Part shown: positions 10,895 through 23,644 of the stretch, piece by piece
Layout of the letters: each line of letters opens with the position of its first letter
Numbering within the stretch: the first letter of the stretch is position 1
Program-made: the position numbers and the translations under genes
Origin: Takakia lepidozioides
Taxonomy: Eukaryota > Streptophyta > Takakiopsida > Takakiales > Takakiaceae
Reading direction: 5' to 3'
NCBI GenBank assembly: GCA_030704615.1
Contig: CM060734.1
Span: 27,484,042 to 27,548,041, forward strand
Length of the DNA: 64,000 bases
Notes under the pieces: generated by a model
Databases searched by the model: none
Seen by the model: only the letters and a program-made list of their open reading frames with translations
Told to the model about the DNA's origin: nothing

Positions 10895-11815
10895 TGCAAC
10901 AAGGAAGGGCCAGCGAGTGCAAGCAGGCGGGAGCGTCGGCAGCACATCAACATACAGCCAGTGGTAAGTGCGGGCCCCGGCAGGTGACATGTGGACTTAG
11001 CAAAGAACGAGTGCAAGGCCTGCCAACTGCCTGAAGCAAATCAGAAAATAGAAGGGGAGGTGGGTCAGAAATGGGTGCGAGGTGAGTTGCAGCCCTCCCA
11101 GCCGCCTTTGCCCGACACAAAATAGACACAGCTTGTGCCTGCTGCAAAGCAACAGAAACCGTGGTCGAAAGAACGGTAGAAGAACCGAAGGGGGAGGCCT
11201 ACCAATGCCCTTGCTTTTTACTGCATGATGAGCACAAAGTATGCAGAAAGTCATGTAGCTGTAGACTTCGAAAGGCAAAAGTCATAACCTCTCACTAGGA
11301 AAAGCAAAGACATAACCAAATGAAACAAAGACTCATGCCTGGGCCTTGAAGTGTGGTAGCACGCAGCGAGTGCAAGCAGGCGGGAGCGTCGGCAGCACAT
11401 CAACATACAGCCAGTGGTAAGTGCGGGCCCGGCAGGTGAGCAAAGGACTTAGCAAAGAACGAATGCAAGGCTGAAAACATGCCTGGGCCTTGAAGTGCGG
11501 TAGCACGCAGCGAGTGCAAGCAGGCGGGAGCGTCGGCAGCACATCAACATACAGCCAGTGGTAAGTGCGGGCCCGGCAGGTGAGCAAAGGACTTAGCAAA
11601 GAACGAGTGCAAGGCTCTTCTAGGGTTTGCCCCCAACCACCCTGGCTCCGTCCGTTGGATGTAACCAGGCGTGGGCCCTGGCATGCTGGATTTCCGCCAC
11701 GTGGCAAGGCTCTTCTAGTCTCTTCTAGGGTTTGCCCCCAACCACCCTGACCCCGTCCGTTGGATGTAACCAGGCCTGGGCCCTGGCATGCTGGATTTCC
11801 GGCACGTGGCAGCAT
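10895..11815. repeat. Tandemly duplicated blocks upstream of the hAT gene
   Basis: A block containing GTGCAAGCAGGCGGGAGCGT appears three times (near 10917, 11371 and 11513). Each copy continues through the same sequence of about 110 bases. A second block with GGGTTTGCCCCCAACCACCC appears twice (11622 and 11729). The first copy overlaps the presumed 5' end of the hAT gene. The arrangement looks like a promoter-region repeat or a locally expanded TE end. Confidence 0.7.
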
Positions 11816-11837
11816 TCAACGGCCATTTTCCGTTTTC

Positions 11838-12140
11838 TTATAAGATAAGAACGGCTGGAATCCGTCCAGGCGTGCCAACTAAGGCATATTTCCGGCATTT
11901 ACTGATACGGAAAGGCAAAAATCCGTCCTCTGAGTCAGGCACTCGGATGATTTCCTCTTGGGCCATTTTTTCCGTCGGTTCATTTTCCGGAGGTTTCATG
12001 TCATACCCGGGAATTCCAGGATGGCACTCGGCTGGCATGTAACTGGCTGCCGGTTCTTCCCGTTCATTGGTCATTACGACGTGGCTACCAAAAATTCGCG
12101 GGCGGCTTAGCCTCTCGTTCTCCCTTAGTTTTTCTGACAT
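11838..12140 (-). CDS. Short unrecognised ORF, 100 aa
   Basis: Runs from Met at 12140 (MSEKLRENERLSRPRIFGSH) to a stop at 11838. It is charged and hydrophilic, with no membrane segment and an internal MKPPENEPTEKM stretch. The start codon follows a purine-rich leader. I recognise no family. It could be a small gene or an accidental open frame in repeat-flanking DNA. The neighbours do not suggest a role. Confidence 0.2.
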   Translation of the reverse strand: MSEKLRENERLSRPRIFGSHVVMTNEREEPAASYMPAECHPGIPGYDMKPPENEPTEKMAQEEIIRVPDSEDGFLPFRISKCRKYALVGTPGRIPAVLIL

Positions 12141-14214
12141 GATCTGCCTCTTGAACTCTGGTTAGTGAGCAGTGCCTCCTTGTTGGTCTCATGGCTTCCC
12201 TGCAAGGTTATTTTTTCCTTGCTTGTACCCCCTTTTTACCTTATTAATAAAAGTTATCAGGGCCTCTGTCCCAGATTTGCCTCTTTGTCCGGCGTGTACT
12301 AGAACTTGAAAATTCAAGTATCTTCACTATAAACGTACTTCAACTTGCCTACTCGACTTGTTGTCCATGTCTCCATTCACCACTCGCCTCGATCTCTTTC
12401 TCCAGTGGAAGCTATTGCGTACCGAGCAAGAGCGTGATCCGCCAGCTCGTAGTGCGGGGAATTTTTCCATTGGTTTTCACATTCCTTCTTCCCTCATCAC
12501 TACTTGGTTGTTGTGGGCTTGACGCTCAAAACACATGTATTTTTAGTCTGGTTCGGACAAGTGCAGTTTCTTCTTGTGTAAGCTTCATCAGCCCCGCAAA
12601 GCATGATTTTCCTGGTTATCCATTCTTTGTCCTCCAAGACGTCAATACGGCCTGAAACATGTCGGAGATGATATATTCACTAAATTGTGAAATCTGGTCG
12701 TTCTTTTCAAATTGCAGCCCTTGCAGTTCTGGATTTTGTTAGACATTCTCTCATGTGCATCCTTCAGGTGGACTTGTGATCTGCGGGCAGGGAATTCAGT
12801 TCCTTGGAGATGCTATTTTGCGTGCTCTAGACTGATTAAGGGACATAGATAGAGATATTGGTATGTACATTCCCTTATGACTAGGGTTGATGGGAGCTAT
12901 ATCCTTGAAGAAAGTCTGTACACAGAATAGTTGGACATACTGGCAGAGCTCAGTGTCAGAGATAGAGACAGTTGCTTCACATTTTGGCTCCTAACCAACA
13001 TCTTGCTTGCTTTCTAAGCCAACGGTTGCTGAGTGGTGAAGCCAGGTGCATCTTCTATCTGATTCGTCATTGTCATCAGGAGGAAGTGGTTAGGAGGGTC
13101 ATACGAGCAAACCATGTTTGTATAACACTGTCAGCGTCCCGAGAAATGAGGCTCTCACCTTCTACCTTTACATCGTCATCTTACCTTAGCCAATCTTCAA
13201 ATCTTCATTATGACATAGTCAATTTAGGAGACTGGAGTTTAGCACGATACGAGGAGTGCCTACTGACAAGGGAAGATGCACGGAGGATACAAAGAGGGTG
13301 AAGCGGCTGCAGGAAAGAGAAGGGTGCAGCGGCTATCGCAGGAAGTGCATTCGTGGGTCTTTTTATGCTCCAGAAGAGTACGCTCCTTGTAGTCGAGACA
13401 GGTCGGTTGTTGTTCTCAGTACGACCTAATTTTTTGACACAGCTGCTGATTGAAATCATTATCAGAATAGAACTTGTAGAGTAGACTGCGTGCCGTTAAC
13501 TTTCTGATGAAGGGAATGTAGCCTTGTAGAGCCAGGGGACACGAAGCACTTCTCCCTCCCTTGCACGCAAGCAGAGGTTAGATGCCTACCTCATTCCTTC
13601 TGCCCCGATCAGTACTTCCGTCAGCTCCTTTGCCAGTGGGATTCACAGGGGAACATTGGACAACTAGGCCTGGAATCGCCACTTGCTTATTGCAAAGGAC
13701 TTCTTCATTAAAAGTCACTGCAAATGTGGGTTGACATTCTGGCAGCCTGTCAGTTACACTGTCTTAGCCAATCTTACACTTCCTGCAATTTTATTGATCA
13801 GATGTGGAACTAAATGCAGAGATTGTGTTAGAGGGTGCTCGCAGATTCCACTTCTACCAAGGGCTTGCTGCCCCTCTCCTCCTCTTCTCTGCTTCTATGC
13901 AGCTATTGGAGCAGGACTTCTGCCAGACTCCTTTTTAAGAATGCATCGATTTATAGCTCATAAAACCTTTATATCACACAAGTATCAATCGCGTCCGTCC
14001 TCCCGTCTGGTCCGAGCTCCTCCGCTCCTGCTCCGCTCACGGGTGGGGGCAGCCACAAAGCTACTCTTGTTTGTGTTTTGTGTTTGTGTTCAAGTTGTGT
14101 TATTGTTGCATCTTTCTGTTTCTTCATTTTGAAGAGATTTTTCCTCTCTTGCTCAGATTTCTTCACATCAATCTAAAATGCTAGTATTTCTCATCCGCAA
14201 AGTGGAAACAAGCA
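12141..14214. other. Upstream region of the ARM gene, no firm feature
   Basis: Several short open stretches on both strands are present but none resembles a known family or shows a convincing start. The last 150 bases before 14215 are pyrimidine-rich with short TG runs, as in a 5' untranslated leader. An ATG at 14178 opens a very short frame ending just after 14215 and could act as an upstream ORF; this is an inference. Confidence 0.3.
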
Positions 14215-16887
14215 ATGGTGGTTTTTGAAGCAATCAGTGGAGACGAAAACGAAGGAGTGAAACAACTGGCATTGGAACATGGCGATAGTGAACCAGTGGT
14301 GACATGGCTTAAGCATGCACAACATCTGGCACCCCTTGTTGCCGCAGAGGCCTCTTCTGTGAGGGCATTTCTAGGAAAATGGAAGGCCTTAAGAAACCGA
14401 TTGCTGCAATTGCTGGCCCTACTGGATAAGCTTGCAGATCCTTGGTGCTCTGAAGTCACAAGTTGCAGGGATCTCTTGCAGGTAATTTAGCTTTTACATG
14501 TCATAGGGTTCGCAGAAAGCAAGTACAACCACATTTGGTTTGAACGCTTGGCATCCTATATATGCTGCAGTGATCAAGGCAGGAAAGAATTTGACAACTT
14601 GCCAGTGTTGCACCAGGTTGATTCTGCTACAGATGTGGAAAAGTATTATCATGAATATTGTGGACTCCAGTGTTCAGTTCAGATTAAGCATAATGTCACT
14701 TGTGGTCATTCTGTGGGAAACTTGAAATGCTCTTCCATATCGTGTCAGAATTCTCACCACTCCTGATTCTGCTCCATGAAAAGCCCTGCCAGGGGCGACT
14801 GTGACGGGAGTCTTACAGTGCTGTCGTGAGAGTCAGAACCATGTGGTTTAATTTCAGGACAGGTTTTACCCAAGTCAGGCTGCTGAGTACCTAAGACTGG
14901 AAGACACACTGCTGCTTGTCTTTCCCTTTCTAGTAGGTCTAGGTCATTCACACTGAAGGTTTTGTGTGCAGGCTATTGTTTCAAGTCTGGAAGAGGCCCA
15001 TGTGCTGGCAAAGAAATGCACAGATCTGAGCTATGGCGGAAAACTCCATACGCAAAGCAACCTGGACTCACTCACTGGGAAGCTTGATCTCCATATTCAT
15101 GACTGTCAACTGATGGTCAAGAGTGGAATTTTGCAAGAGAACCCTCTGGCTATTTGTCGGGTGACCCCTGAGTCAACCAGGGAAGCCATACGGTGGACTA
15201 TCAGAGACCTGCTTGCCTGCCTTCAGATTGGGAGCTCTGACTGCAAGCAGAAAGCACTAGACAGCTTGGTCCGGGTTATGTCAGAAGATGACAAGAATGT
15301 TCTGGTTGTTGCGGGGCAGGGTGCGGTTACGGCATTGGTACATTTGTTGGATGCCAGCCAATCTTCTATAAGGGAGAAAGCAGCTGCTGCTATGTGTAGG
15401 CTGGCCCTGAATGACAGTTGTGCACATTTGGTGGTTAGTGAAGGAGCTATAGCTCCCCTTGTCCGTCTTCTTGAGTCTGGGAGCTCTCTCGCGCAAGAGA
15501 AAGCTACTGCTGGACTGCAAGGCTTGTCGTTTGCTGCAGAGAATGCATGTGCAGTTGCGGCCCATGGTGGGATCCCTGCCCTTGTAGAAATTTGTCGGAT
15601 GGGCACACCAGGAGCACAAGCTGCTGCTGTAGGGTCCTTAAGAAATCTTGGGGCGGTAGCAGAGCTCAGAACTAGCATTGCGGAAGACGGGGCAATCCCT
15701 ATTATCATTAAGTTGGTTACATCAGGTACAGCCATTGCACAAGAGAGTGCCGTGGCCACCTTACAAAACTTGGCTGTGAGTGATGATTCAATCAGGCAGG
15801 CCATTGTTAGAGAGGGGGGGATCCAACCCTTGCTGAGATCCTTGGACAATGCAACTGGACCACGGTCCCAAGAAATAGCTATTGGAGCACTCCGCAACCT
15901 TGCTGCTTGCATGGTGAATACTGAAGGTCTTGTAGCAGCAGGATTTCTTCCACGCCTTGTAGGGATCCTTCAGAATGGAGCAGTCACAGCACAACAGGTT
16001 GCAGCTGCTGCTGTGTGCCACATGGCAGCCACAGCAGATACCAGAAGGCTGTTGGGGGATGCAGGCACAATCCCACCATTGGTGAAGATGCTGGATGCCA
16101 AAACTTGTACTGCACAAGAGTATTCTGCCCAGGTATTGTGTATTTCTTGAATATCTATTGCACTCCAATGTGGGATTATGGCTAGCCCTAGGCCCATAAA
16201 AAATTTCTCATGAGTTCGATACTTCCTGGCTTTTATACAAGCTTTTCAGCGACAATTAATAGATTCTATGATGTTTGAAATTTAACATGGTTTGATGCAA
16301 GGCTGACGGCTGGTTTGGGACCACCAGATATAAATTCTGGACCAGTTCAAGTCAACGCTTTGTACAGATCATACCTACGCAGTGTCCCTAAGTCTTTGCT
16401 CAGGCCCTCACGGAGTAATAGTGATAAGTGATGTGTCTGCAGGCATTGTCAAGCCTTCTCCTAGTGGATGGAAATCGCAAGCGCTTCTTGACAGAGGAAA
16501 GGGGTATTATGGGGCTGGTCCTGTTACTAGATACTCGGTCCCCAGGGGTTGCAAAGCAATTTCCAATTGCCGCATTACTCACGCTTGTTGGCAATATCAA
16601 GTGTAGAAAGCAAATGGTGGTTGCAGGTGCCAGCTACCACCTCCGGATGCTGGCGGACATGGAAATCACAGGTGCAAAGCGGCTGTTGGATAGGTTAGAA
16701 AGTGGCAAGCTGCGCAGCATCCTCAGCCGAACACTGCTGGCAAGTACTTTGATCATTTTATTGGGTTGCATCTCTAACATAAACTGTCAAATGTGTAAGT
16801 CTGTGTTGCTGAATGTGGAGAGACTCCTCCCTTTCTCTCCCCGAATTTCAGAAGCAGCAAGTTCATGACATTCTCAGCATCATGTAA
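14215..16887 (+). CDS. Armadillo-repeat protein, plant type, four exons
   Basis: Spliced gene for a soluble ARM-repeat protein. Exon 1 runs 14215-14481 from Met (MVVFEAISGDENEG). Exon 2, about 14972-16132, opens after TGTGTGCAG with AIVSSLEEAHVLAKKC. Exon 3 starts at 16441 after a CAG. The N-terminal part resembles the helical UND-like region found ahead of ARM repeats in plant U-box relatives, but there is no U-box. Then about eight ARM repeats follow, each with the 'GAI..LV.LL..G' and 'A...L.NLA' pattern (for example GAIAPLVRLLESGSS, GALRNLAACM). The C-terminal block KRLLDRLESGKLRSILSR is a family signature. A GC-AG intron (16740-16851) gives a short last exon, 16852-16887, ending in a stop. 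Otherwise the frame ends at 16868. Such proteins act as protein-binding scaffolds; the partner is unknown. Confidence 0.85.
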
Positions 16888-18360
16888 GGGGGCTTTATCC
16901 ATCTGCACATTTTAGCAGCTCTGCTATGCAAGAAATGGTTGAATTATCTTGTCCTCTGAGATCGACTATCTTTCGAAACAGTAGTCTATCTGCTCTTTTG
17001 TCGTTTGACTAAAATATTATTCGGTTCTTCTTCATCAGTCTTTTGTCTTAATTTTATGGAGCATTCACTGTTGCCTTGGATTTGGTCCATCTTTCTAATG
17101 GTTAGCTTTCAATTGCAAGCCTGCAGTTCTCTGCTCTTACATTCATAATATAGTTCTTGTCTTACTACCAACGTCAGCCCCTGACAGAGGTAGGTTCTGT
17201 CCCTTTTGTTCCCACTCAAACTGGGCGCGGGGTCAATGGCCACAAGGCTACGGCAAACAACGTCTTATGAGTACAATATAGTTCTTGTGTCAATAAATCA
17301 TCATACTTCTGTGTAATTTATGAGGTCAGTCTGAAGTTAATAAACTTTTAGATTTGAGCTTGGGAGTGGATTAGGTCCCAAAGGTACATTCACATGGCGG
17401 AGATCTGTGAGGGAGCTTCAGAGCAATTTTAAAATGGAGGTTGGGCAATTCTCCAAACCTCTTCTTGGGTCTCTTTCAAGCAGGACCTCAAGATCTACAG
17501 TGCCTCCTAGAAGCCCAGAATGAGGAATCCTTCATAAAGCATGTTGGAACAGGGGAGGACTGTAATTTGCAATTTATTGTGCAGGCTGTCTGGTTGTTTA
17601 TGTTTCACCATTGCTGGTCAATTCTAACGGAGGGTAGCCTCAGAGCACCTTGCTGTCTCTGTTTCGAACATGAAACAAGACCTGAATTTCTGTTATTTTA
17701 GAAATAGGCATTTTTTTTGTTCGTCATTTTCAGTCGTTTATGGGCATCAGTCGATTATGTTGACTAAGGTGCATGAACGTAAATTTGTGGTTGCAACCAC
17801 CATGGTACATATACTGATAGAATTTGTTTTTTTCATTATGTGCGTGCAGATGGGAGGCTTGCATGGTTGACCCACAGAGAGACAAGGTGTATTTTGGAAG
17901 AATTTGCGAAGGATGTCGGGGTTCCGGGTGCATCATTGATGCCTATATTCTCAGTACCTTTGATCAACAGTAAATTGGGATAGTAGAATTATCAGTCTCT
18001 TAGGGGAGGGAAAATCCTACGTTGTTTACTTAAGTCTCGTACCTCCCAGGCAAATCCCTTTGGATGAGATCTGTGCAAATACAACCTAAAGAGGAGATGC
18101 ATATGCCCATTGGGGTTGTCTTCATTACGACCTTTTGTAGGTGGTTGACATGCGCTCCACCTTCTTTGTTTACATCTCATGAATTGCAATGTATTATAAC
18201 CTCAGTGATGGTCCAAACTAGCCTGTAGTAAGTTATTTCCTCTTTGTAGGCAGTGGGCTGAGCCTGTACTGATATTCTCAGAGTTGATCCTACAAGTAGC
18301 CTCTTTTCTATTTGGAATCGGTAAATGAGATCTAATACAGTGGTCTAATCTGTAGAAATC
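16888..18360. other. Downstream of ARM gene, no gene seen
   Basis: Probably contains the 3' untranslated region. Short open stretches occur but none has a recognisable domain. No clear TE boundary was seen. Confidence 0.35.
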
Positions 18361-19019
18361 CACCATGTGGCATTATGCCTGTTCATTATACCCATGGAAC
18401 CAGTGTTGGACAGTTACCTGCTTGGCCCCCGGTTCTGAGGAATTGGACTCTGAACCTGAACCGGGGTTTAGGGACATGGCAAGAACCGGATACCTGTCTG
18501 GCCCCTGGTTGCGGAGCCGGCGGTTCCATGGAACTGGACCGGATCCGGGCCCATCCATGCAGTACACGGATTGAACCAGGGTTTAGGGACATGACAGGAC
18601 CAGTGTTGGCGGGGTATGGCATGTGGACATGCATATCCGGCGGTTATTTGCCGGTTATGCACATATGCACAACCGGAAAGTGTAGCCCCCACAGGAACCG
18701 GCTATGGAAGGGAACCGGCAAAAGCCATCGAGCTTCCTAACCGGCTAGAGAACCGGCATCGTGATTGTAAGGATGTTATACCCGGAGCAAGATCCGGAGC
18801 AAATGTGGATGTCGTAGAGGCGGTTCTAGATAATACAAGTCATGTAGGGGCTGGTGATGGTAGTTAAGAACATTACAGATGGACAGATCTTGAGGGGAAT
18901 GTTATGTCTTACTAGTTACAATACATTTACATTGGTTAGGGAGAATGTCCAAGTATATAGGAAATTAATTAGTTGGGCATTTGGCTAAAATAATAGTTGT
19001 AAGCTGTAAGCTTAGGGTA

Positions 19020-19135
19020 TTACAAGGGCAGAGCCCCAGAGATAGATGACAGGAGTTGAACATTTGAAAATCAGATCCACAGGCCAACACACGAGTGGCT
19101 TACCACCAGGCCACAACCCTCTTGTAGTTTTACAC
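19020..19135 (-). repeat. tRNA-like SINE fragment
   Basis: On the minus strand an A-box-like TGGCCTGGTGGTAAGCCACT lies near 19096-19115 and a B-box-like AAATGTTCAACTCCTGTC near 19045-19065, about 40 bases apart. A sequence ending GGGGCTCTGCCC follows. The spacing fits a tRNA-derived Pol III promoter. It is not the same family as 301-478. Only one copy is seen here, so the call is tentative. Confidence 0.4.
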
Positions 19136-19272
19136 ACATACACAAAAAGTCTAGAAAAAGTAAAAAAAAAATAGTGGATGAATCCCATAACCTGTACCAT
19201 GGAACCGGCATTTTTTAAGATGACATAACCGGTAGATTGAGAACTGGACAAAAAAAAAATTCATGTGTTTAA

Positions 19273-20076
19273 CCCCTAAAGGATGACGGGATCCGATTCG
19301 GGTCGCGTCAGATTACTTGCCAGGCTCCAATTCCCATGGATGATAGTGGATGGAAGTGAACCTTGAAGATGAATTGTACATGTCAGAGAGGAGCACATGT
19401 GGGAATTTATAGCGCCAAAAAATCATAAAAGCTCTGCTCCCTAGAATTTTGCAAAGTGCCAGGGTTTCATGAAATCCAGTGTTAGAGCACCATTGACCTG
19501 CCTACGTGGCAGTCAAATGGGCAATGTTCAAGATTACATCTAGGGCTGAAAATTTATCATAATGCCAAATTTTTTGGACAAGGCACCATGAAATATTATT
19601 GTGCACTTACTTACCAGAGGAATTGGAAAACAAATGTCACCTCATGGGTGTACTTGGGAAAGAAGCCAAAACAAGATTTTTTACCCCCCAGATTTCACAT
19701 ACAAAGCAGCCCCCCCATATTTTTGGCATTTTGGTCTGAGATTTTGGGAGATGACCTGCTGGTTGCCCCTTATCCAGATTCTGGAGGCCATTTCTTCAAC
19801 AAAAAATGTAAAATCACCAAACTTGCATGGTCAAAGCAATTTTTCCTCTCTTTTTTTGTTCGTGGTTTCAACTTGGCCAATTTTCTTTTGTTATAATCTA
19901 CTGAATGGAACGGTCAAAAGTGCTACAATTTTCTGAGGACCTTCATGTAGTAGGTAGGGATAAAATGGAACGGTTCATCCAGCTGGATGTAAGGGGGTAG
20001 GAAGTTACAGCTCAGCAATGGAGGGTATGGCCCATTTTTTGGGAAAACTCCCAAAAGTTAGCTCGTCCTTTAGGGG
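19273..20076. mobile_element. Non-autonomous piggyBac-like element (TTAA target)
   Basis: Ends are CCCCTAAAGGATGACGGG at 19273 and, inverted at the right, CCCCTAAAGGACGAGC. They match at 13 of the first 14 bases. The element is flanked on both sides by TTAA (19269-19272 and 20077-20080), the target duplicated by piggyBac transposons. Internal length is 804 bp and there is no transposase; the interior is AT-rich. A copy of the host repeat without the insertion would read ...TGTTTAATGAGAA..., so excision would be seamless. Superfamily assignment rests on the TTAA target and the C-rich TIR start. Confidence 0.75.
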
Positions 20077-20290
20077 TTAATGAGAACCTGTAACCGAGAT
20101 GTTTTTTAAACCTATTGGTATACCCTGCCCCGGCCGTCCATTTTTTTCAAATAGTAGGCTATAACCGGGATCGGAAGAGGGCTCAAAACATGGTACCCGG
20201 CCAACATTGGACAGGACCCGGAAATGGCAGTTCCTGCCAGGCTACAGGGGCTGCGAACCAGTTCTGGATCCAGTTATTGGCCTCTCCCTA

Positions 20291-22095
20291 AAGGCAAGTA
20301 ATAGAAGGAGCTGGGGAGCTTGATGCGCCCTAGGCGGGTGTGTCGCCCGCTGCTATGCCCCCGATCGGCGCCTCAGCTACCCGCGGTCGCAACGACGTGG
20401 CCCTTCCCCACCTCACCTGGCCCTGTCCTCCCACATATAATACATGATTCCATAACATGAGTCATGTCACAATCTATCTCATCATGATCCATGCATCATG
20501 TATGACACCATGGGCATGTTCCATGCCGAGATGCGTATGTGATCGAAATCTTCATCGTTGCGCTCCGCTTGTGAGGTCCGCACTCACAAGCTTGAGATGT
20601 CGCTTCGAAGGTGAGATGTTGCCCGTCGCTCTTACGTCATAGCTTGAGTGCCCCCCAAGCCATTGCATCTATCGTTGGCACAACGATCTTCTTGAAGCCT
20701 CCTCGCCAATCTCTTAAAAGATATGGCCTCCATCGAAGCGCTTTTGGAGGAGGTTATCACCAGCGTCAGTTTCTCCTTAGCTCTCATTTCCTTGCATGCA
20801 ACAAATGTTTTGAGTCATTTGTGTTACATGCCATTGGGGAGGTTGCGGTAAAGTGAGAAGCCATTGAATCTTCACTTTAGGGTTTCTCTGTAGGTATTTG
20901 GAGTTTTGCTTTCGTTTTTGTTGTTTTTCCTTATTGCCATTGTCGTGCACTTGCAATTGGCTATACTCCATCTGAATTGCGTTCCTTCATTGCATCTATC
21001 GCAATCGCCTCCATAATGTGCATCGCGTATAGTGCATTGTGAGGGCCCATTGTGAGTTTTTGTGTGAACATCTTTATTGGATTTTCCGCAATTTTTAAGA
21101 GCATGAAGGTATCTAGAGGCTTTCCGTAGGACGTCAATATGGGAAAAAAATCCACCGTGCACGAAGCGTGTCGGATGTACTATGAGGTGTATGATTCTGA
21201 TGAGTGGAAAGCACTGATTTGTGAGGCTCACTCGAAGGGCAACAGATGATGAACTCAGTTACAATAACATGAGGGTAGATGCAAGATATGGTGGCTAAAA
21301 AACGGCATATGTTTTTTCCACACAAGTCCATCGTTTGCAATTACATGGGGCCCACGACAAATTTTTAAGCACTGCCATTGGTTGATGTCACATGAAAAAT
21401 TCAAGTCTGCCGTAGCAGGCGCGCGTGTTTCACTGGCACGTCGTCTGACATGTTTGGGATGACCAGAGCTAGCCCACGATCGTCACATGACTATTCTTTG
21501 TGAAGGCGTGTGGTTGCCTCTCTCTCTGATTGTCAGACGTACGTACTAAGCACAATTCAAAGGTTGCGATCTTCTTTGAAGATGTCGATAACGAGCAGTG
21601 AGAAAATGTTCGGTAGAAAATCCAACGTGAAAAGAGTGAAGGTAGAAAGGGCCAGTTGCCCAGTCGATTTATGTTGCACCTCTGCACGGGGGAATGCTAG
21701 ACTGTGAGCAGCTCACGAGCAAAAAAATTCTGTGAACAAAAAACTGCTCACGTTCCCAAGGTGAGCTTGAAAGCATGGGGCCTATAACTGCGGACACCAC
21801 AGCTACAGAGGGCCTATTACCGTGGCAAGGAGATGTCAAAAGTATGGCCGAAGTTCAAATTATTGGCTGCAGAAGCAGTCCACAAATGGCATAATTCTCC
21901 CTCCATGTTCAGGAAATGTCTGTATATGGCTTAGCAATAAGAACAGTACAGAGCCATGTCTGCTTTTTGGATGAAAAACAATGTGAAAATGACACATACA
22001 AAATGATTCACTAAACCTAATTGTCTTTCAATAATCCCCAATAGTGACATTGTCAAAATTATGGAGACTACAATGTGAAAATGTCAGAGACACAG
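20291..22095. other. No recognisable gene
   Basis: Contains scattered short open frames, for example a 36-codon frame from ATG at 21140 beginning MGKKSTVHEACRMYYE. None shows a domain. No TE boundary was identified. Confidence 0.3.
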
Positions 22096-22099
22096 TGAT

Positions 22100-23335
22100 T
22101 CAGTAAACCTCATTATCTTTCAACAAACCGTTGATTCTGACACTGTCAAAATCAACATTGAGACTCTCATGTAGAAACACCGCCAAAAGAGTAAATGGAG
22201 GCTCTTCAATTATGTCGATTCCAACCAGACGTTGAGGAAAGCGAATGGTAATCCATGGCGAGGGGCTCAAGAGATGAGCCCCGCTTTCATGCAAACTTTG
22301 ATAGAGTCTTGCAGCCTCCACGGCACCCGAATGGTTGATCTCTCCATGTCCACAGGTTTGTACACCTTCTTTGTCGTTCTCGGGACTCTTCACAGAATCC
22401 TCTAAAATTTCCCAAGACTTCATCTTTTTCCTGTGCACTTTCGTAGGTGCATCCTTTCATGCTTGCAAGGCATCTGGTAGGAGTTTTTTTGGCATGGAGG
22501 GAGACACAGACATTTTCAACAATGTCCTCGTGCCACTTCAATCGGGCTCTTTCTCCGCCACACAGACGGAGGTTCCGGTGCAGAATCTTGAAGGAGATCC
22601 TGAGAACAAAGACATTGACAATGATTTTTTATGTGAGTAAGTTCTCAATTGATATCATTGTCTTGATCTTTGCCTCTGCTTCGCATTCCAGTCACTTCAT
22701 GTTTCATTTGGAATTCCTCTTCTGTAAATGTGATCATCATTTCATTATCTTTGCCATCCTCTCTGCAGGAAATCGGAGTCTACGTCCCCGCCGGCTTCTG
22801 TGCTTCCAAGGTGGTCGGTTGTCCGCAGTCCCTCCCCTCCCTTTGTTTTACCTCCTTACGCAAAGGCTACGGCAATGCATATGGTTGCGGCTGCTTCGCC
22901 CCCCCCTCCCATGTTCGATGAGCGCACACATAGACGACGACGTTTTGAGGCCATGGAGTTCATGGATGTTTTTGCATGTGTTGTTGGGTCCGATTTTGCA
23001 CATGACATACATAGTTTCTCTGATTCGGGTCATAGTTCTAGTTAGTGTTGTTCATGAACATACAGATACAATTGGAGGTCCCTCTTTGTTAAACAATCGA
23101 ATTGAGGGAACGCTGAACATTGTCCTGTTACGGACTTTCGAATTCCTTCAACCGTGTTTTAAGTTCATTTTGCAGAGTCACGACTTAGTGCGGTCATTAT
23201 TCAGTTTGTGCCCAAGTGTGTTCTCATTGAGTAGTTTGGGACTGTTCATGCAACCCCTGATATGGCCCTCTATTTGGGATGGTTCAACGTTCACCTGTGA
23301 AGACTGTAACAGAGTCTGTCTTTTGGGGTTGTAGT
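22100..23335. other. Unrecognised open stretches on both strands
   Basis: The minus strand has overlapping open stretches between 22541 and 22100 (one begins MKWHEDIVENVCVSLHAKK). The plus strand is open from 22447 to 23334 without a plausible start context and with a phenylalanine/leucine-rich composition. I recognise no family in either. Given the CACTA remnant a little downstream on the minus strand, the minus-strand part may belong to the same element; this is a guess. Confidence 0.2.
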
Positions 23336-23644
23336 CCCGTCAAAGATTTACTTTTGCTCTGTGCTGTTCTTATTGGTAAGCCATATACGAGCTTGTAGTT
23401 CCGAGTCTTTGTTTTGATTTTGACAGTGTCATTTGGTAAGGTTTACCGAATGTCCATGCCGTGCACAAGTGTCGTCGATGTGAGGCTCGCAGGTCGGATC
23501 AATGAAGGAGCCTACATTGGAGATCTTGAAACTCTTAACAAATGTCGGAGTGGTGGGCAACCGCATTCTGGTGAGGATGTACACCAAGGGAATGTTCAGA
23601 ATGACATCTGGTACAATTCCAGCTTTGATCGGTCGCCGCTATTG

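Larger units (their letters stand above)
18361..20290. repeat. ACCGG-rich repeat region
   Basis: The words AACCGG and CCGGTT occur many times (for example 18430, 18460, 18487, 18670, 18708, 18725 and 20166). The block GGGTTTAGGGACATG occurs twice (18464 and 18580). The sequence CAACATTGGACAGGACCCGG at 20192 resembles CAGTGTTGGACAGTTACC at 18401. The region is therefore a repetitive, non-coding element that was later split by the insertion at 19273-20076. Confidence 0.5.

Noticed and set aside
15223-15912. Long minus-strand open frames opposite the ARM exon
   Set aside because: Antisense shadow of the ARM-repeat coding region.
18361-18870. Overlapping open frames on both strands in ACCGG-rich DNA
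   Set aside because: Repeat-driven, proline/glycine-rich, mutually overlapping, and not resembling any family.
22447-23334. 295-codon open frame on the plus strand
   Set aside because: Phe/Leu/Ser-rich composition, poor start context and no domain; I do not call it a gene.
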